A stretch of 64,000 bases of DNA, from contig JACKHM010000002.1 of assembly GCA_020638995.1 (NCBI GenBank), positions 1,612,001 to 1,676,000 on the forward strand. The letters are read 5' to 3'. Position 1 is the first letter of the stretch. The number at the start of each line of letters is the position of its first letter. The translations under genes and the position numbers were made by a program. Under the pieces are notes generated by a model that worked only from the letters and a program-made list of their open reading frames with translations, was not told the origin of the DNA and did no database searches. This stretch comes from Planctomycetaceae bacterium. GTDB lineage: Bacteria; Planctomycetota; Planctomycetia; Pirellulales; Pirellulaceae. Positions 7,552 through 15,838 of this stretch are shown here, piece by piece.

Positions 7552-9456
7552 ATGAGATTGGAATCTGCACGGTACCCACTGCGAATCGGCGTGACTGGGC
7601 ATCGCAATTTGAAGGATGAAGTGGCGGTCGCTAATGCAGTGGCTCGCACGCTGGTACACATTGAAGAGACATTACTGGGTGCCGCTAGCCAGAGTGGAGC
7701 ATCTCGCAACGCGTTTTCTCGGCTGCTCGATCGTGCCGCGTTGGTGTTGGTTCGCCCGGCTTTGAAGCTCTTTCGTCTGCCGATGCCATCGAAAGGTGGC
7801 GCTGGATTACGAGAGACACCGATTGATTGGACCGTTGTCTCGCCGTTGGCCAAGGGAAGCGATCGGATTGTGGCTCACGCGGTTTTAGACCAACCAAGTT
7901 CTCGGCTGCGCGTGGTGACACCCTTTCCGGTTGATACATATCGCCAGGACTTTCACGCGGGCAGCGATCGTCAGGAATTCGAGGATTTGTTATCCAATGC
8001 CGAAACGACCACCGAATTGCATTGTTCTACAGAGGCCGAAGAACTGGACTGGTCGAATCCACTTCAGCGTAGCCAAGGCTACTTCGATGTGGGACGATAT
8101 GTCGTCGATGCCTCCGAGATACTGATCGCGATCTGGGACGGCAATTACGCCACGGGTTTTGGCGGGACGGGAGATATCGTCCGTTATGCTATTTCCGCCG
8201 GACGTCGTGTGATTTGGATCGACTCGAACGAACCGAATCGTCCGGCTTGCATGCTCGTCCCCGATGCAACGAGTAGCGAGCCATTCGTCGGCGCGCGGGT
8301 CAATCGGGTGCCGGACTACGCGAAAGACTTGTCAATTGGCTACCACCGCTTGGCAGCTTACAATCGCGATCCGCTCATCTCGCAAGCAGCTATCGACGAA
8401 GCGACGGCGCAGGAAACTTCACATCTTCGACAGCAAGCACTTCAAGCGGGACTACCGCAAGACGCAGTTACTTCGGTCGAACGAACCTTGCTCCCGCTTT
8501 ACACTCGAGCAGATGTGCTCGCCGTCGCCTATCAACGACTGTACATGTTTGGTGCCAAGGCATTGTTTCGCCTGTCAGCGTTTGCAGTCACGATTGCAGT
8601 ACTGCAACTACTGTTCTTCCCCGGCGCTCTGTGGATCATTGTGTTCGAAGTGTTTGCGATGCTGGCCGCCGTATTATTGCTTCGCGTCAGCCAAATCGAA
8701 GCATGGCAGGAAAAGTGGCTAAACGATCGTCACATGGCCGAATGGCTTCGGACGGCCTCGTATACCGCGATGTTGGGAGTACACCACAAGACCGAAACGA
8801 CACCTATCAAGTTGTCCTTCTACGACGGCCCCGAACAGTGGTTTGTCGAGACGTTTCGCGACCTTGTGGCTGATGTAAAGGAGGCGATACCACCGATCGA
8901 GTTCGCGGCGTTGCAGAAGTACTTGGTAGACCAGTGGATTACGCAGCAAGCCGCTTGGCACCGACAAAATGCCGAACGAAAAAAGAGAATCGCACACTTC
9001 TATCACCGGCTGGGCATTGGATGTTTCTGCCTGACGTTTGTGATGGCAAGTTTACACCTTTTCAGCGTAGGACACCGAGACCACGGAACGCACCAGGTAC
9101 ATCAGCAAAAGTCTGTAGATTCAAATGAACACGCTCACGATGACTCCGCAACGGGCGATGCGCAACGAGACAACCGCTTAGGCGATATGAGTGTGTGGAT
9201 CAGCTTCTTTGCCGTCATTCTTCCCGCTTGGGGTGCTTCGATTCACGCGATTGCATCGCTACTGGACTACGACCGGGTCGCGGAACATTCGGAACGAATG
9301 GCACAGAACCTGGAACGACTTGCGGAACGATGTCGCCGCCCTTATTCACGGGAAGCGCTCGCCGCGGAGATCCACCACGCTGAGGCGATTATGGCGGTCG
9401 AAGTTCACGAGTGGGCGGTCTCGCTCAAGTTCCGCGAATTGGTGCTACCGTCGTAA
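7552..9456 (+). CDS. SLOG-like Rossmann protein with C-terminal membrane module (SLATT-like)
   Basis: A 634-residue protein. Residues 10-230 form a Rossmann-like nucleotide-binding domain with GVTGHRNL (13-20), SPLAKGSDRIVA (97-108), an IAIWDG strand (192-197) and the glycine signature GFGGTGDIV (202-210). This order fits the SLOG/LOG superfamily found in YpsA-, LOG- and TRPM-type proteins. Residues 320-580 hold two hydrophobic pairs: 341-378 (two helices) and about 488-505 plus 547-570, separated by amphipathic helices and a His/Asp-rich segment. The layout resembles SLATT or DUF4231 effector modules in which a SLOG-type sensor controls a membrane pore. The gene begins 58 nt after the TIR-NTPase stop on the same strand, so co-expression is likely. 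Family names are from motif recall and not from a profile search. Confidence 0.85.
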   Translation: MRLESARYPLRIGVTGHRNLKDEVAVANAVARTLVHIEETLLGAASQSGASRNAFSRLLDRAALVLVRPALKLFRLPMPSKGGAGLRETPIDWTVVSPLAKGSDRIVAHAVLDQPSSRLRVVTPFPVDTYRQDFHAGSDRQEFEDLLSNAETTTELHCSTEAEELDWSNPLQRSQGYFDVGRYVVDASEILIAIWDGNYATGFGGTGDIVRYAISAGRRVIWIDSNEPNRPACMLVPDATSSEPFVGARVNRVPDYAKDLSIGYHRLAAYNRDPLISQAAIDEATAQETSHLRQQALQAGLPQDAVTSVERTLLPLYTRADVLAVAYQRLYMFGAKALFRLSAFAVTIAVLQLLFFPGALWIIVFEVFAMLAAVLLLRVSQIEAWQEKWLNDRHMAEWLRTASYTAMLGVHHKTETTPIKLSFYDGPEQWFVETFRDLVADVKEAIPPIEFAALQKYLVDQWITQQAAWHRQNAERKKRIAHFYHRLGIGCFCLTFVMASLHLFSVGHRDHGTHQVHQQKSVDSNEHAHDDSATGDAQRDNRLGDMSVWISFFAVILPAWGASIHAIASLLDYDRVAEHSERMAQNLERLAERCRRPYSREALAAEIHHAEAIMAVEVHEWAVSLKFRELVLPS

Positions 9457-9872
9457 AGTAACGCGACATTTCGCCCAACACAAAGAGACTCGGCTTCGGT
9501 TGGTAAAGCAACGTATGCAAGAGTTCGCTTTTCAATCGTGTTTCAAACGATTCTCTCATTCAATCCCTGGTTTAATAGCGTTAAGTGTACAACGCCACGC
9601 CCTGCTGTTTCTCACATCATTCCGGAATTTCAGGCTGGACTTACCCACATAGGTACCGCGTGACACCCAGGCCCACTTCCCACAGAGGCCATGGCCAGAA
9701 AAAGTGGAGGCATGACCGACACCATCTCGACGCAACGTCGTTACGACCATCAGCTCACCCCACTCCGAACCGCACGACGGCAACTCGCGAACGAAAGTCC
9801 AGAATGCAGTGAGACACTGCTGGTCGACGAACGACACATTGGAGGAACAACGAGCGCCAACGCGAAACCTGT
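9457..9872. other. Convergent intergenic region, nothing recognised
   Basis: About 415 bases lie between the stops of the convergent SLOG-like and TIR-WD40 genes. The short open frames here have no recognisable motifs. I see no clear stem followed by a T-run that would make a bidirectional terminator. Confidence 0.45.
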
Positions 9873-12800
9873 TTACGGATTGTTGGCTTCCAACCTGCGA
9901 AGTCGTTCGCGGTGATAGTTGGCTGCGAATTGGTCACCTTCTTGCTCACTGTACTCTGCCTGACGACGGTGCCAGGCGGGAACTTCTTTCTCCAAGTTTT
10001 CCCAACGTGCGGCCCGCTCTTCCTTCGTGGATTCAGTTCCATCCCAAACCTGCAAGTGGCCGGACTGATCCACCGTGACCATCATCCGGTTGTCCGGGCT
10101 GAATGCCAGACTCTGCAGTTGCTGGCCGACCCTAAGAGTATAAACTTCGTCCAGTGTGGCGGTGTCCCAAAACTTGATTGTTTTATCCAGGCTACCCGTC
10201 ACTAGCCGCTTGCCATCGGGGCTGAAAGCAAGGCAGTGGACCAAACCGTGGTGTCCCCGCAGGTCACGGACCTCTTCGAGTGTGGCTGGATTCCAGATCG
10301 CCACCCTACCGCTGCCGTAACCAATAGCCAAGCGTTGCCCGTCAGTGCTGAAGGCTGAGCAACGCGGTGAGTCCGAGTGCCGGATCGCACCGGTTTCTTC
10401 TCGCTTGCTCACGTCCCAGATTCTCACCGGCTCCGTTTTGTCAGCCACAGTGACTAGGAGTTTCCCGTCTGGACTGAATGATGCCGCCTCGACTTCTCTG
10501 GCGTTTCCCTGAAAGACCCCTACCTCCCCAAAGTTCGCGGCATCCCACAGTTTGACGGTGTTGTCATCGGAAGTGGCGGCTAGCTGTTTGCCATCAGGGC
10601 TGAACCCAACCCAAATCCGCTTCGACTTCCGAGGTTGCGCGAAGCAGTTTAATGTCTTTATTATCTTCAGCGTGCGTGCGTCCCGGACCGACACATTGTT
10701 GCCGTCCGCGATGGCGAGGCGTTCGTTGTCTGGGCTGAAGGCTATGACTCTGTTACAAAGCTCACGCGAAATCCGATCGCTGTCGGCAATTGCTTGTAGC
10801 GTACTGGGGTTCCAGACCTTCAGACCCCCGACTCCGACCGCTGCCAGCATCTGTCCGTCTGCGCTAAAAGACACATCCTGTGGCCACATTGGATGAGTTC
10901 CGGAGGTAGCGGTAGATGCCACGACCAGATCCGGTGAATACGTTTCAGAGAGCGCCTCGGTATCCCAGATCTTCATCGCATAGTCACCGCCGGCTGACGC
11001 CAATCGTCGGCAGTCAGGGTGGAACGTCTGGCCCCACACGAAGTAGGAGTGCCCACGAAACGTGGTGATTGGCTTAAGGCTCGCTACGTCCCAGAGCTTG
11101 ATCGTCTTGTCCCAACTGCCCGTCGCTAGTCGTTTGCCGTCCGGGCTAAAGCATACATGAGTCACGATGTTACTGTGCGCGGGGATTATGCCGACGGTTT
11201 CCAATGTACTGGCGTCCCACACCCGTACGACCCACCGGAGCGGACCATCGACGGGCCGCTCCGGCTCATCCGTTTCTACTGTAGTCTGATCGGCAGTGGC
11301 GAAGCTGCACGCAGCCAACCGCTTCCCATCCGGACTGTAGACGAGGTTTCCCGGATACGGAGTGTGGCACTCAAGCTCTCGGATTTCGGTGAACGTAGTA
11401 GCATCCCACACTTTCAGCATCCTACGATCCAAGCTGGCCAAGCGCGTGCCGTCCGGACTGAAGACCGTGCTTAGAACGGAGTCCTTGTGACCAGCCAACG
11501 AGTGCAACTGAACGAATGTCTCAGCGCTCCATAGTTTCACCGTCTTGTCGGAACTGGCTGTCGCAAGTCGTTTGCCGTCGGGGCTGAAAGCAACGCTGTA
11601 AACCAGACCGGTGTGGCCTTTTAGAGTATGAACCTCGGCAGCCTCGGCCACATCCCAAATCTTGACCGTCCTGTCATTGCTGGCAGTCGCCAACCGCGTC
11701 CCGTTTGGACTGAAGACCACACAATTTATGGAACCGAGGTGGCCCCGCAGATGGCGCCGCTCCGTTCCAGGGCCCCAGCCGCTGAGCACCACGGAAACTG
11801 CTTTCTCAGCTTGAAGAGCTTGGGCCATATAGCGCCCGTCGGGACTCGTTGCCACCGCCCTGGGATAGAAGGTGTTATTTTTCTGCGTGAGAAGATCGCG
11901 TTCGCAGAGCCGCTTTAGGTAATACCATTCAAAACTCCGCAAATCCGCGTCACCTTCCTTGGCCGGGATTTGCCGGAACAGCAATTCGCGAACATTGTCA
12001 ATCTGCGCTTCGTCGTAAGAGCGACTTGCCAGATTGAACTCGGCGACGAAGCGCTGCTGCTGTGCCACCAGTTTCTCCGCGCGAGCGAGCTTCTCGTTAT
12101 CTTTGGCGATTCCCTCCTGGCGTTTGGCCTCCGCCTCGTTGGCATTTGCAATCCCTTCCTGCCGACGTGCCTCACCGAGATTGATCTCGGCCTGGTGCCG
12201 CTGTTGAATGGCTTCCGCGCGCGACAGCAGCGCCGCCATCGCGAGTCCGATGGTCACCGCCATGATGGCCACTGCCGACCCTGTAATCGCAACCAACTGA
12301 CGTTGGCGACGTTGCAAATCGCGCTGCTTCAGCTCGTCGAAACCGATGCCAAGGATGCCGGCGATTAGCTTCAGCTTGGCATTGATCTTGCCATCCATCC
12401 CAACCCGGACGTCGGCCGCAATCGGCTCCGCTGGCTCGCTGCTTAGCTCGCCGTCCGGCCCCATCTGAAAGCGCAACCCCGGCGGAAAGCACTCCTCCAG
12501 CCCCAGCGCCGGCTTGTCCGCAATGTTCGGCTCCCCATCGACAATCAGCGACAGAATCCGGTTTGCCCGGCCCAGTCGCTTGAACGCCAAAATCTCCTCA
12601 TTCACCCAGCGCGAGCTGGCTGATCGCGGCGAGCAGATAACAATCAGAGAACGTGATTGTTGGAGTGCGTCTCCAATGACCTGACCGAGATCGGCCGAAC
12701 TGGGCAACTCCTCCCGATCGCGAAAAATCGGTACGAGCCGATTTGGAATGTCACCACCATGGCTGGCTTGCAGTCGCCGGGGTAAGCGGTAAGTTTCCAG

Positions 12801-12911
12801 TGAGCGGTGCAGCCAATCGCCCCATTTCTTGTCCTGGTGGCTGTAGCTGATGAAAGCCCAGTACTTGAAGCTGTTTCCACGAGTATCAGAGTCACTTCCC
12901 ATCCCGCTCAT
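9873..12911 (-). CDS. TIR-transmembrane-coiled coil-WD40 repeat protein
   Basis: A 1012-residue protein; the ATG at 12911 is preceded by GGAG (12917-12920). Residues 15-130 are a TIR domain (WAFISYSHQDKKW, PIFRDREELP, ICSPRSASSRWVNEEI) with Glu106 at the putative catalytic place. Residues 206-229 form one transmembrane helix, followed by an Ala/Glu/Gln-rich coiled coil (about 231-290). From about 350 to 980 there are at least a dozen WD40 blades with the recurring FSPDGKRLA and KIWD/KLWD signatures, enough for two propellers. The topology puts the TIR on one side of the membrane and the propellers on the other, or the TM may fold back. Such proteins are frequent in planctomycetes and are thought to sense by WD40 and signal by TIR. 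Its position facing the TIR/SLOG genes suggests shared function but not an operon. Confidence 0.94.
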   Translation of the reverse strand: MSGMGSDSDTRGNSFKYWAFISYSHQDKKWGDWLHRSLETYRLPRRLQASHGGDIPNRLVPIFRDREELPSSADLGQVIGDALQQSRSLIVICSPRSASSRWVNEEILAFKRLGRANRILSLIVDGEPNIADKPALGLEECFPPGLRFQMGPDGELSSEPAEPIAADVRVGMDGKINAKLKLIAGILGIGFDELKQRDLQRRQRQLVAITGSAVAIMAVTIGLAMAALLSRAEAIQQRHQAEINLGEARRQEGIANANEAEAKRQEGIAKDNEKLARAEKLVAQQQRFVAEFNLASRSYDEAQIDNVRELLFRQIPAKEGDADLRSFEWYYLKRLCERDLLTQKNNTFYPRAVATSPDGRYMAQALQAEKAVSVVLSGWGPGTERRHLRGHLGSINCVVFSPNGTRLATASNDRTVKIWDVAEAAEVHTLKGHTGLVYSVAFSPDGKRLATASSDKTVKLWSAETFVQLHSLAGHKDSVLSTVFSPDGTRLASLDRRMLKVWDATTFTEIRELECHTPYPGNLVYSPDGKRLAACSFATADQTTVETDEPERPVDGPLRWVVRVWDASTLETVGIIPAHSNIVTHVCFSPDGKRLATGSWDKTIKLWDVASLKPITTFRGHSYFVWGQTFHPDCRRLASAGGDYAMKIWDTEALSETYSPDLVVASTATSGTHPMWPQDVSFSADGQMLAAVGVGGLKVWNPSTLQAIADSDRISRELCNRVIAFSPDNERLAIADGNNVSVRDARTLKIIKTLNCFAQPRKSKRIWVGFSPDGKQLAATSDDNTVKLWDAANFGEVGVFQGNAREVEAASFSPDGKLLVTVADKTEPVRIWDVSKREETGAIRHSDSPRCSAFSTDGQRLAIGYGSGRVAIWNPATLEEVRDLRGHHGLVHCLAFSPDGKRLVTGSLDKTIKFWDTATLDEVYTLRVGQQLQSLAFSPDNRMMVTVDQSGHLQVWDGTESTKEERAARWENLEKEVPAWHRRQAEYSEQEGDQFAANYHRERLRRLEANNP

Positions 12912-13583
12912 GTCTACTCCAACGGCCTCTACGACGGATTAAAAAGTCGGCAGCGCAAAGCCGTCTTTCCTCATTCTTAGGAACACGGGAAAAACAACTT
13001 CGCTATATCTTCTGCTAATCATCCCACGGAGTGTGATGGCTACTTTGGTTTCGCCGAAGTTATTTTTCCCGTGTTCCTTAGTGAGGTAAGGCTTAGATCT
13101 TCCTGCGGTTTCCTTAAACGCCACCTCAAGTTACGCGTCTGCGCTCAAAATACTCACTCGAACTCAATTACCGTGAAACTTCTAGCCGCCCCGGCTTGCC
13201 GGCCTCGCGCATCGAGGACTAGGGGGCCGCCACGATGATACGAAAGTATCTCAGCGACGTGACGACGGAGCAAGGGAAGACATACACCAATGAAGATACC
13301 CGACCTCTGCTCGATACAATACGACGACGGTGCGCTCTCCTCCGCGGGCGAGGCGCAGAGTTGGGGTGGCGTTCGTTTCGGCCTGACCGCTTTAATCCCC
13401 GACTCAGAAAACGGAACCCCAAACACTATGGCTTTCTCAGAAAACCACGACATCAAACCAAATGTGATATGGCAAACGGCTTTAGCGAGAACTAAGTGCC
13501 ATTCGGCGATGTGACCGGGCGCATTTCGATCCGTACGATTCAGCTCAATCTGCTGATGACTTCGAGATGCGATGTGACTTGTT
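12912..13583. other. Intergenic region containing an inverted-repeat element
   Basis: About 670 bases upstream of the TIR-WD40 gene and downstream of the - strand membrane-protein gene. Apart from the 12979-13078 inverted repeat, the region carries overlapping open frames on both strands (the longest about 150 codons, - strand, 13154-13612) that overlap the next gene and have no recognisable motif. I do not call a gene here. Confidence 0.45.
12979..13078. repeat. 24-nt inverted repeat (MITE-like or structured element)
   Basis: The left arm 12979-13002 (AGGAACACGGGAAAAA...) is the reverse complement of 13055-13078 with one mismatch out of 24. The match continues imperfectly one to three bases further out. 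The arms are separated by a 52-nt loop. Transcribed RNA could form a long hairpin, but the loop is large and no T-run follows on either side, so a plain terminator is unlikely. The size (about 100 bp), near-perfect ends and intergenic position fit a small non-autonomous palindromic element. On the - strand a 61-codon frame runs through it and is probably incidental. Confidence 0.6.
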
Positions 13584-14600
13584 TTATCGCAAACGAATTC
13601 GCTCGGACTCACGCATGAGGAAGAAGCCGATCAAAACGCCAACGACACCGCAGGAAAGAAACAGTAGTTCCTGTCCGACGTGCGTCGGAAAGTACTCGAC
13701 AAAATACGCCAGAATTATTCGCGGCCATGAAATCACGAGTCCTTGGGCTTCTACCAAGAACTTCACCCCCATAATGTTTCCAGCGAGCGTTGCCGCCATC
13801 ACTCCTGCGGCTACAGCGAGACGCAGGACCAAATTCGAACCTTGGGCAAACCAGGTCGTCGCAATCGCCATTGCGATACCCGCCCCAGCGCATCCAATAA
13901 AAAGGAGATGGAACGGAACGCCAAATTCGGGGTATTGCGAACATCCCCAAATCGCAGCAAAGACCACTGTCGCAATGACCAGGAAGATCCAGCCTCGCAG
14001 TAGATTGTTTGGCTCACCCGTCCTAATGACACCTTGAGTCGCCTGCTGGGTCTCTTCCCAACACCCGTTACAGTACGGAGCAATAAGGGGACCTTCTGAC
14101 ATCGTCTCGAAGTAACCGAGAGTGGTCGCCTGCCTTTCACACTGACAACAAGACTGTGATTCGTCCGCGCCAAGGTCATGTAAATCTTTTGCGATGCACT
14201 CGAGAACCCCGTTCAATGCTTCCAGTGCAAGTACACGGCGGCGTTTGTCGTCGATAATGAGTTGGAAGCCCCAGGGTTCGCCTAGATTTTGTTCAAACCA
14301 GTCACCAGGTAAGCCTGCAGCTTCCACACGACGAAAGGCATCAAATTCGTCTTCCGTTTTGCATCGTTCTGGTACGTCACCCTCGTCTTGGACATCCTGA
14401 GATGGGGAGTCTGTCGCGGTCTCCTGTCCCGGAGAGGTCAGCTCCAAATGCAATCGCACGGAGTCAAGATTCATCACGACAAAGATTCCTGAATACACCC
14501 CAACCCAGGTGTCGCCAGCGCGAAAACGACATGAGATGTGACGCAGTCCAGCGTCAGTTGCCAATTTCTTTACGGCGGAAACAAACTCTTTTTTCTTCAT
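13584..14600 (-). CDS. Membrane protein of unknown function with a Cys-pair motif
   Basis: A 338-residue protein that I do not recognise. The N-terminal half is soluble and acidic and includes a segment starting around DWFEQNLGEPWGFQLI. Around residues 150-180 there are Cys pairs (CCQC, then CNGC) that could bind zinc. The C-terminal third has about four hydrophobic helices (around GWIFLVIATVVFAAIWG, LLFIGCAGAGIAMAI, LAVAAGVMAATLAG and LFLSCGVVGVLIGFF). It starts 20 nt after the stop of the 199-residue gene upstream on the same strand, so they probably form a two-gene operon. A membrane-tethered protein with a cytosolic regulatory domain is as far as the sequence allows. Confidence 0.7.
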   Translation of the reverse strand: MKKKEFVSAVKKLATDAGLRHISCRFRAGDTWVGVYSGIFVVMNLDSVRLHLELTSPGQETATDSPSQDVQDEGDVPERCKTEDEFDAFRRVEAAGLPGDWFEQNLGEPWGFQLIIDDKRRRVLALEALNGVLECIAKDLHDLGADESQSCCQCERQATTLGYFETMSEGPLIAPYCNGCWEETQQATQGVIRTGEPNNLLRGWIFLVIATVVFAAIWGCSQYPEFGVPFHLLFIGCAGAGIAMAIATTWFAQGSNLVLRLAVAAGVMAATLAGNIMGVKFLVEAQGLVISWPRIILAYFVEYFPTHVGQELLFLSCGVVGVLIGFFLMRESERIRLR

Positions 14601-14620
14601 ATCTTATGACTCAGAAACGC

Positions 14621-15220
14621 TCAAAGTTGCTCGCGTGCGTCTAAAGTCGGCGGCGGCAGTACGATCGAGTCACTTCCGGACATCCCCAGAACAACTAACC
14701 CGTTATTCTCCATTAAACTTGTTTCGGGAGAACTCGCGTAGATCGAGGGCAATCCTTCAGGCTCGGTCTGAAGGATCATGTTCTTGTACCACGCAACATA
14801 GTTCGGGTCGGGTCTTTTCCCCTCTGCGGAAATCGTCGGAAAGCGGTCGACAAACCTCGCAGCCAACTGAGCAGGTGAGTCCTCAGCAGCATCGTTCCAC
14901 CCAAAGAACCTGAATTCGTGAGCGCTTGTGTAGCAGGCAGCCAACGCCTCCGTCGGTGAACTTCTCATCGCTTGGATCATCGCCGTCGGATGGAGGATGG
15001 CTCCGTGGTGGGGCAGCACTTGTTCCGCAGAAGCGAGCCAGGCAATCCAGTGCATACCGGAATTCGATAGCGTGGGGCAAAGGCGAATAGACTCATAGCC
15101 TCTTTCGTGGAGTTCACCAATCATTTGCAGAATCACACGGCAGAAATGCATTTTCCCCCGCCCAACTTCGTGATAGCAGCCTTGGGACGCCGTTGTCCGT
15201 TGCCCTGATTCGGTCCGCAT
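14621..15220 (-). CDS. Conserved protein of unknown function
   Basis: A 199-residue soluble protein without signal peptide or membrane segment. Its best-defined stretches are VGRGKMHFCRVILQMIGELH, ERGYESIRLCPTLSNSGMHW, an FFGWNDAAEDSPAQLA block and PDPNYVAWYKNM. The clean alternation of these blocks looks like a real conserved family, but I cannot name it. A linker and a Pro-rich tail (VLPPPTLD) end the protein. It lies directly upstream of the four-helix membrane protein (20 nt), suggesting joint expression. No catalytic motif is apparent. Confidence 0.7.
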   Translation of the reverse strand: MRTESGQRTTASQGCYHEVGRGKMHFCRVILQMIGELHERGYESIRLCPTLSNSGMHWIAWLASAEQVLPHHGAILHPTAMIQAMRSSPTEALAACYTSAHEFRFFGWNDAAEDSPAQLAARFVDRFPTISAEGKRPDPNYVAWYKNMILQTEPEGLPSIYASSPETSLMENNGLVVLGMSGSDSIVLPPPTLDAREQL

Positions 15221-15359
15221 TCTAGACCATCAAACTCGGGTTTTGGCAACATGAGATCCTCCCTTCAACTAACGATTCTCTACCTCGGGCTACAGGAAGC
15301 AACCGGCTGAGTCTCTCTTCAGTTGGGGCTGTCGTTGTAGTCTTGATGAACAAAGAAAG

Positions 15360-15733
15360 TCAACGGGTCAAAAACCCTCGCACGGGCACGACCGGAGGCC
15401 GCAATCGTCCCTGTCCATCGTACGTCGAGCGACCCGGCATGCGCGGGCGCCGTCGTCGCTCCAGTTCGGCTAGGGCCGTGGCGGTTAGTTGCAGGAATCG
15501 CAACGTAGTGGCATGCCCACTGAGGCTTTCTTCAGCCGTGATGGCAGGCGAATCGGGCGGTCCTTTCGTCTGGCGGCCTGCGGCTACCCATTCGTCTGCG
15601 ACCGACACGACGTTCGCAATGCAAGACAGGGTCAGCCGGCGGCGCTCGCCAGCCGTCAACCGAGCAAAAAAAGCTCGCGCGCCGCTGTCAATTCCATTAG
15701 GGTTTCGTCGATTTCCACAGGTTGAGATTTCAT
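15360..15733 (-). pseudogene. N-terminal remnant of an aldehyde dehydrogenase-family gene, frameshifted
   Basis: Reading from an ATG at 15733 gives MKSQPVEIDETLMELTAAR before a stop just past an A7 run (15666-15672). Adding one base in that run restores a frame that continues FFARLTAGERRRLTLS, ADEWVAAGRQTKG and TTLRFLQLTATALAELE, ending at 15360. These phrases recall the start of a long aldehyde dehydrogenase/acyl reductase family whose genes often neighbour GMC oxidoreductases. The catalytic domain (Cys nucleophile, NAD site) is entirely missing, so the gene is both frameshifted and truncated. It diverges from the GMC gene across 105 nt, which supports a former redox pair. The family assignment is from memory of the motif pattern. 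Confidence 0.55.
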
Positions 15734-15838
15734 GGCGTTGTCCGGCTAACGCGTAGAGCGAACGAGTCTATATAACTACACTATGGAACACAGCATGCTA
15801 AAACAGTTTCTCCATCTTGCAGACAAGTCCGGGGTTCC

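Noticed and set aside
13154..13612. 152-codon - strand frame upstream of the four-helix membrane protein
   Set aside because: It overlaps the start of that gene, has no recognisable motif and has weak coding character.
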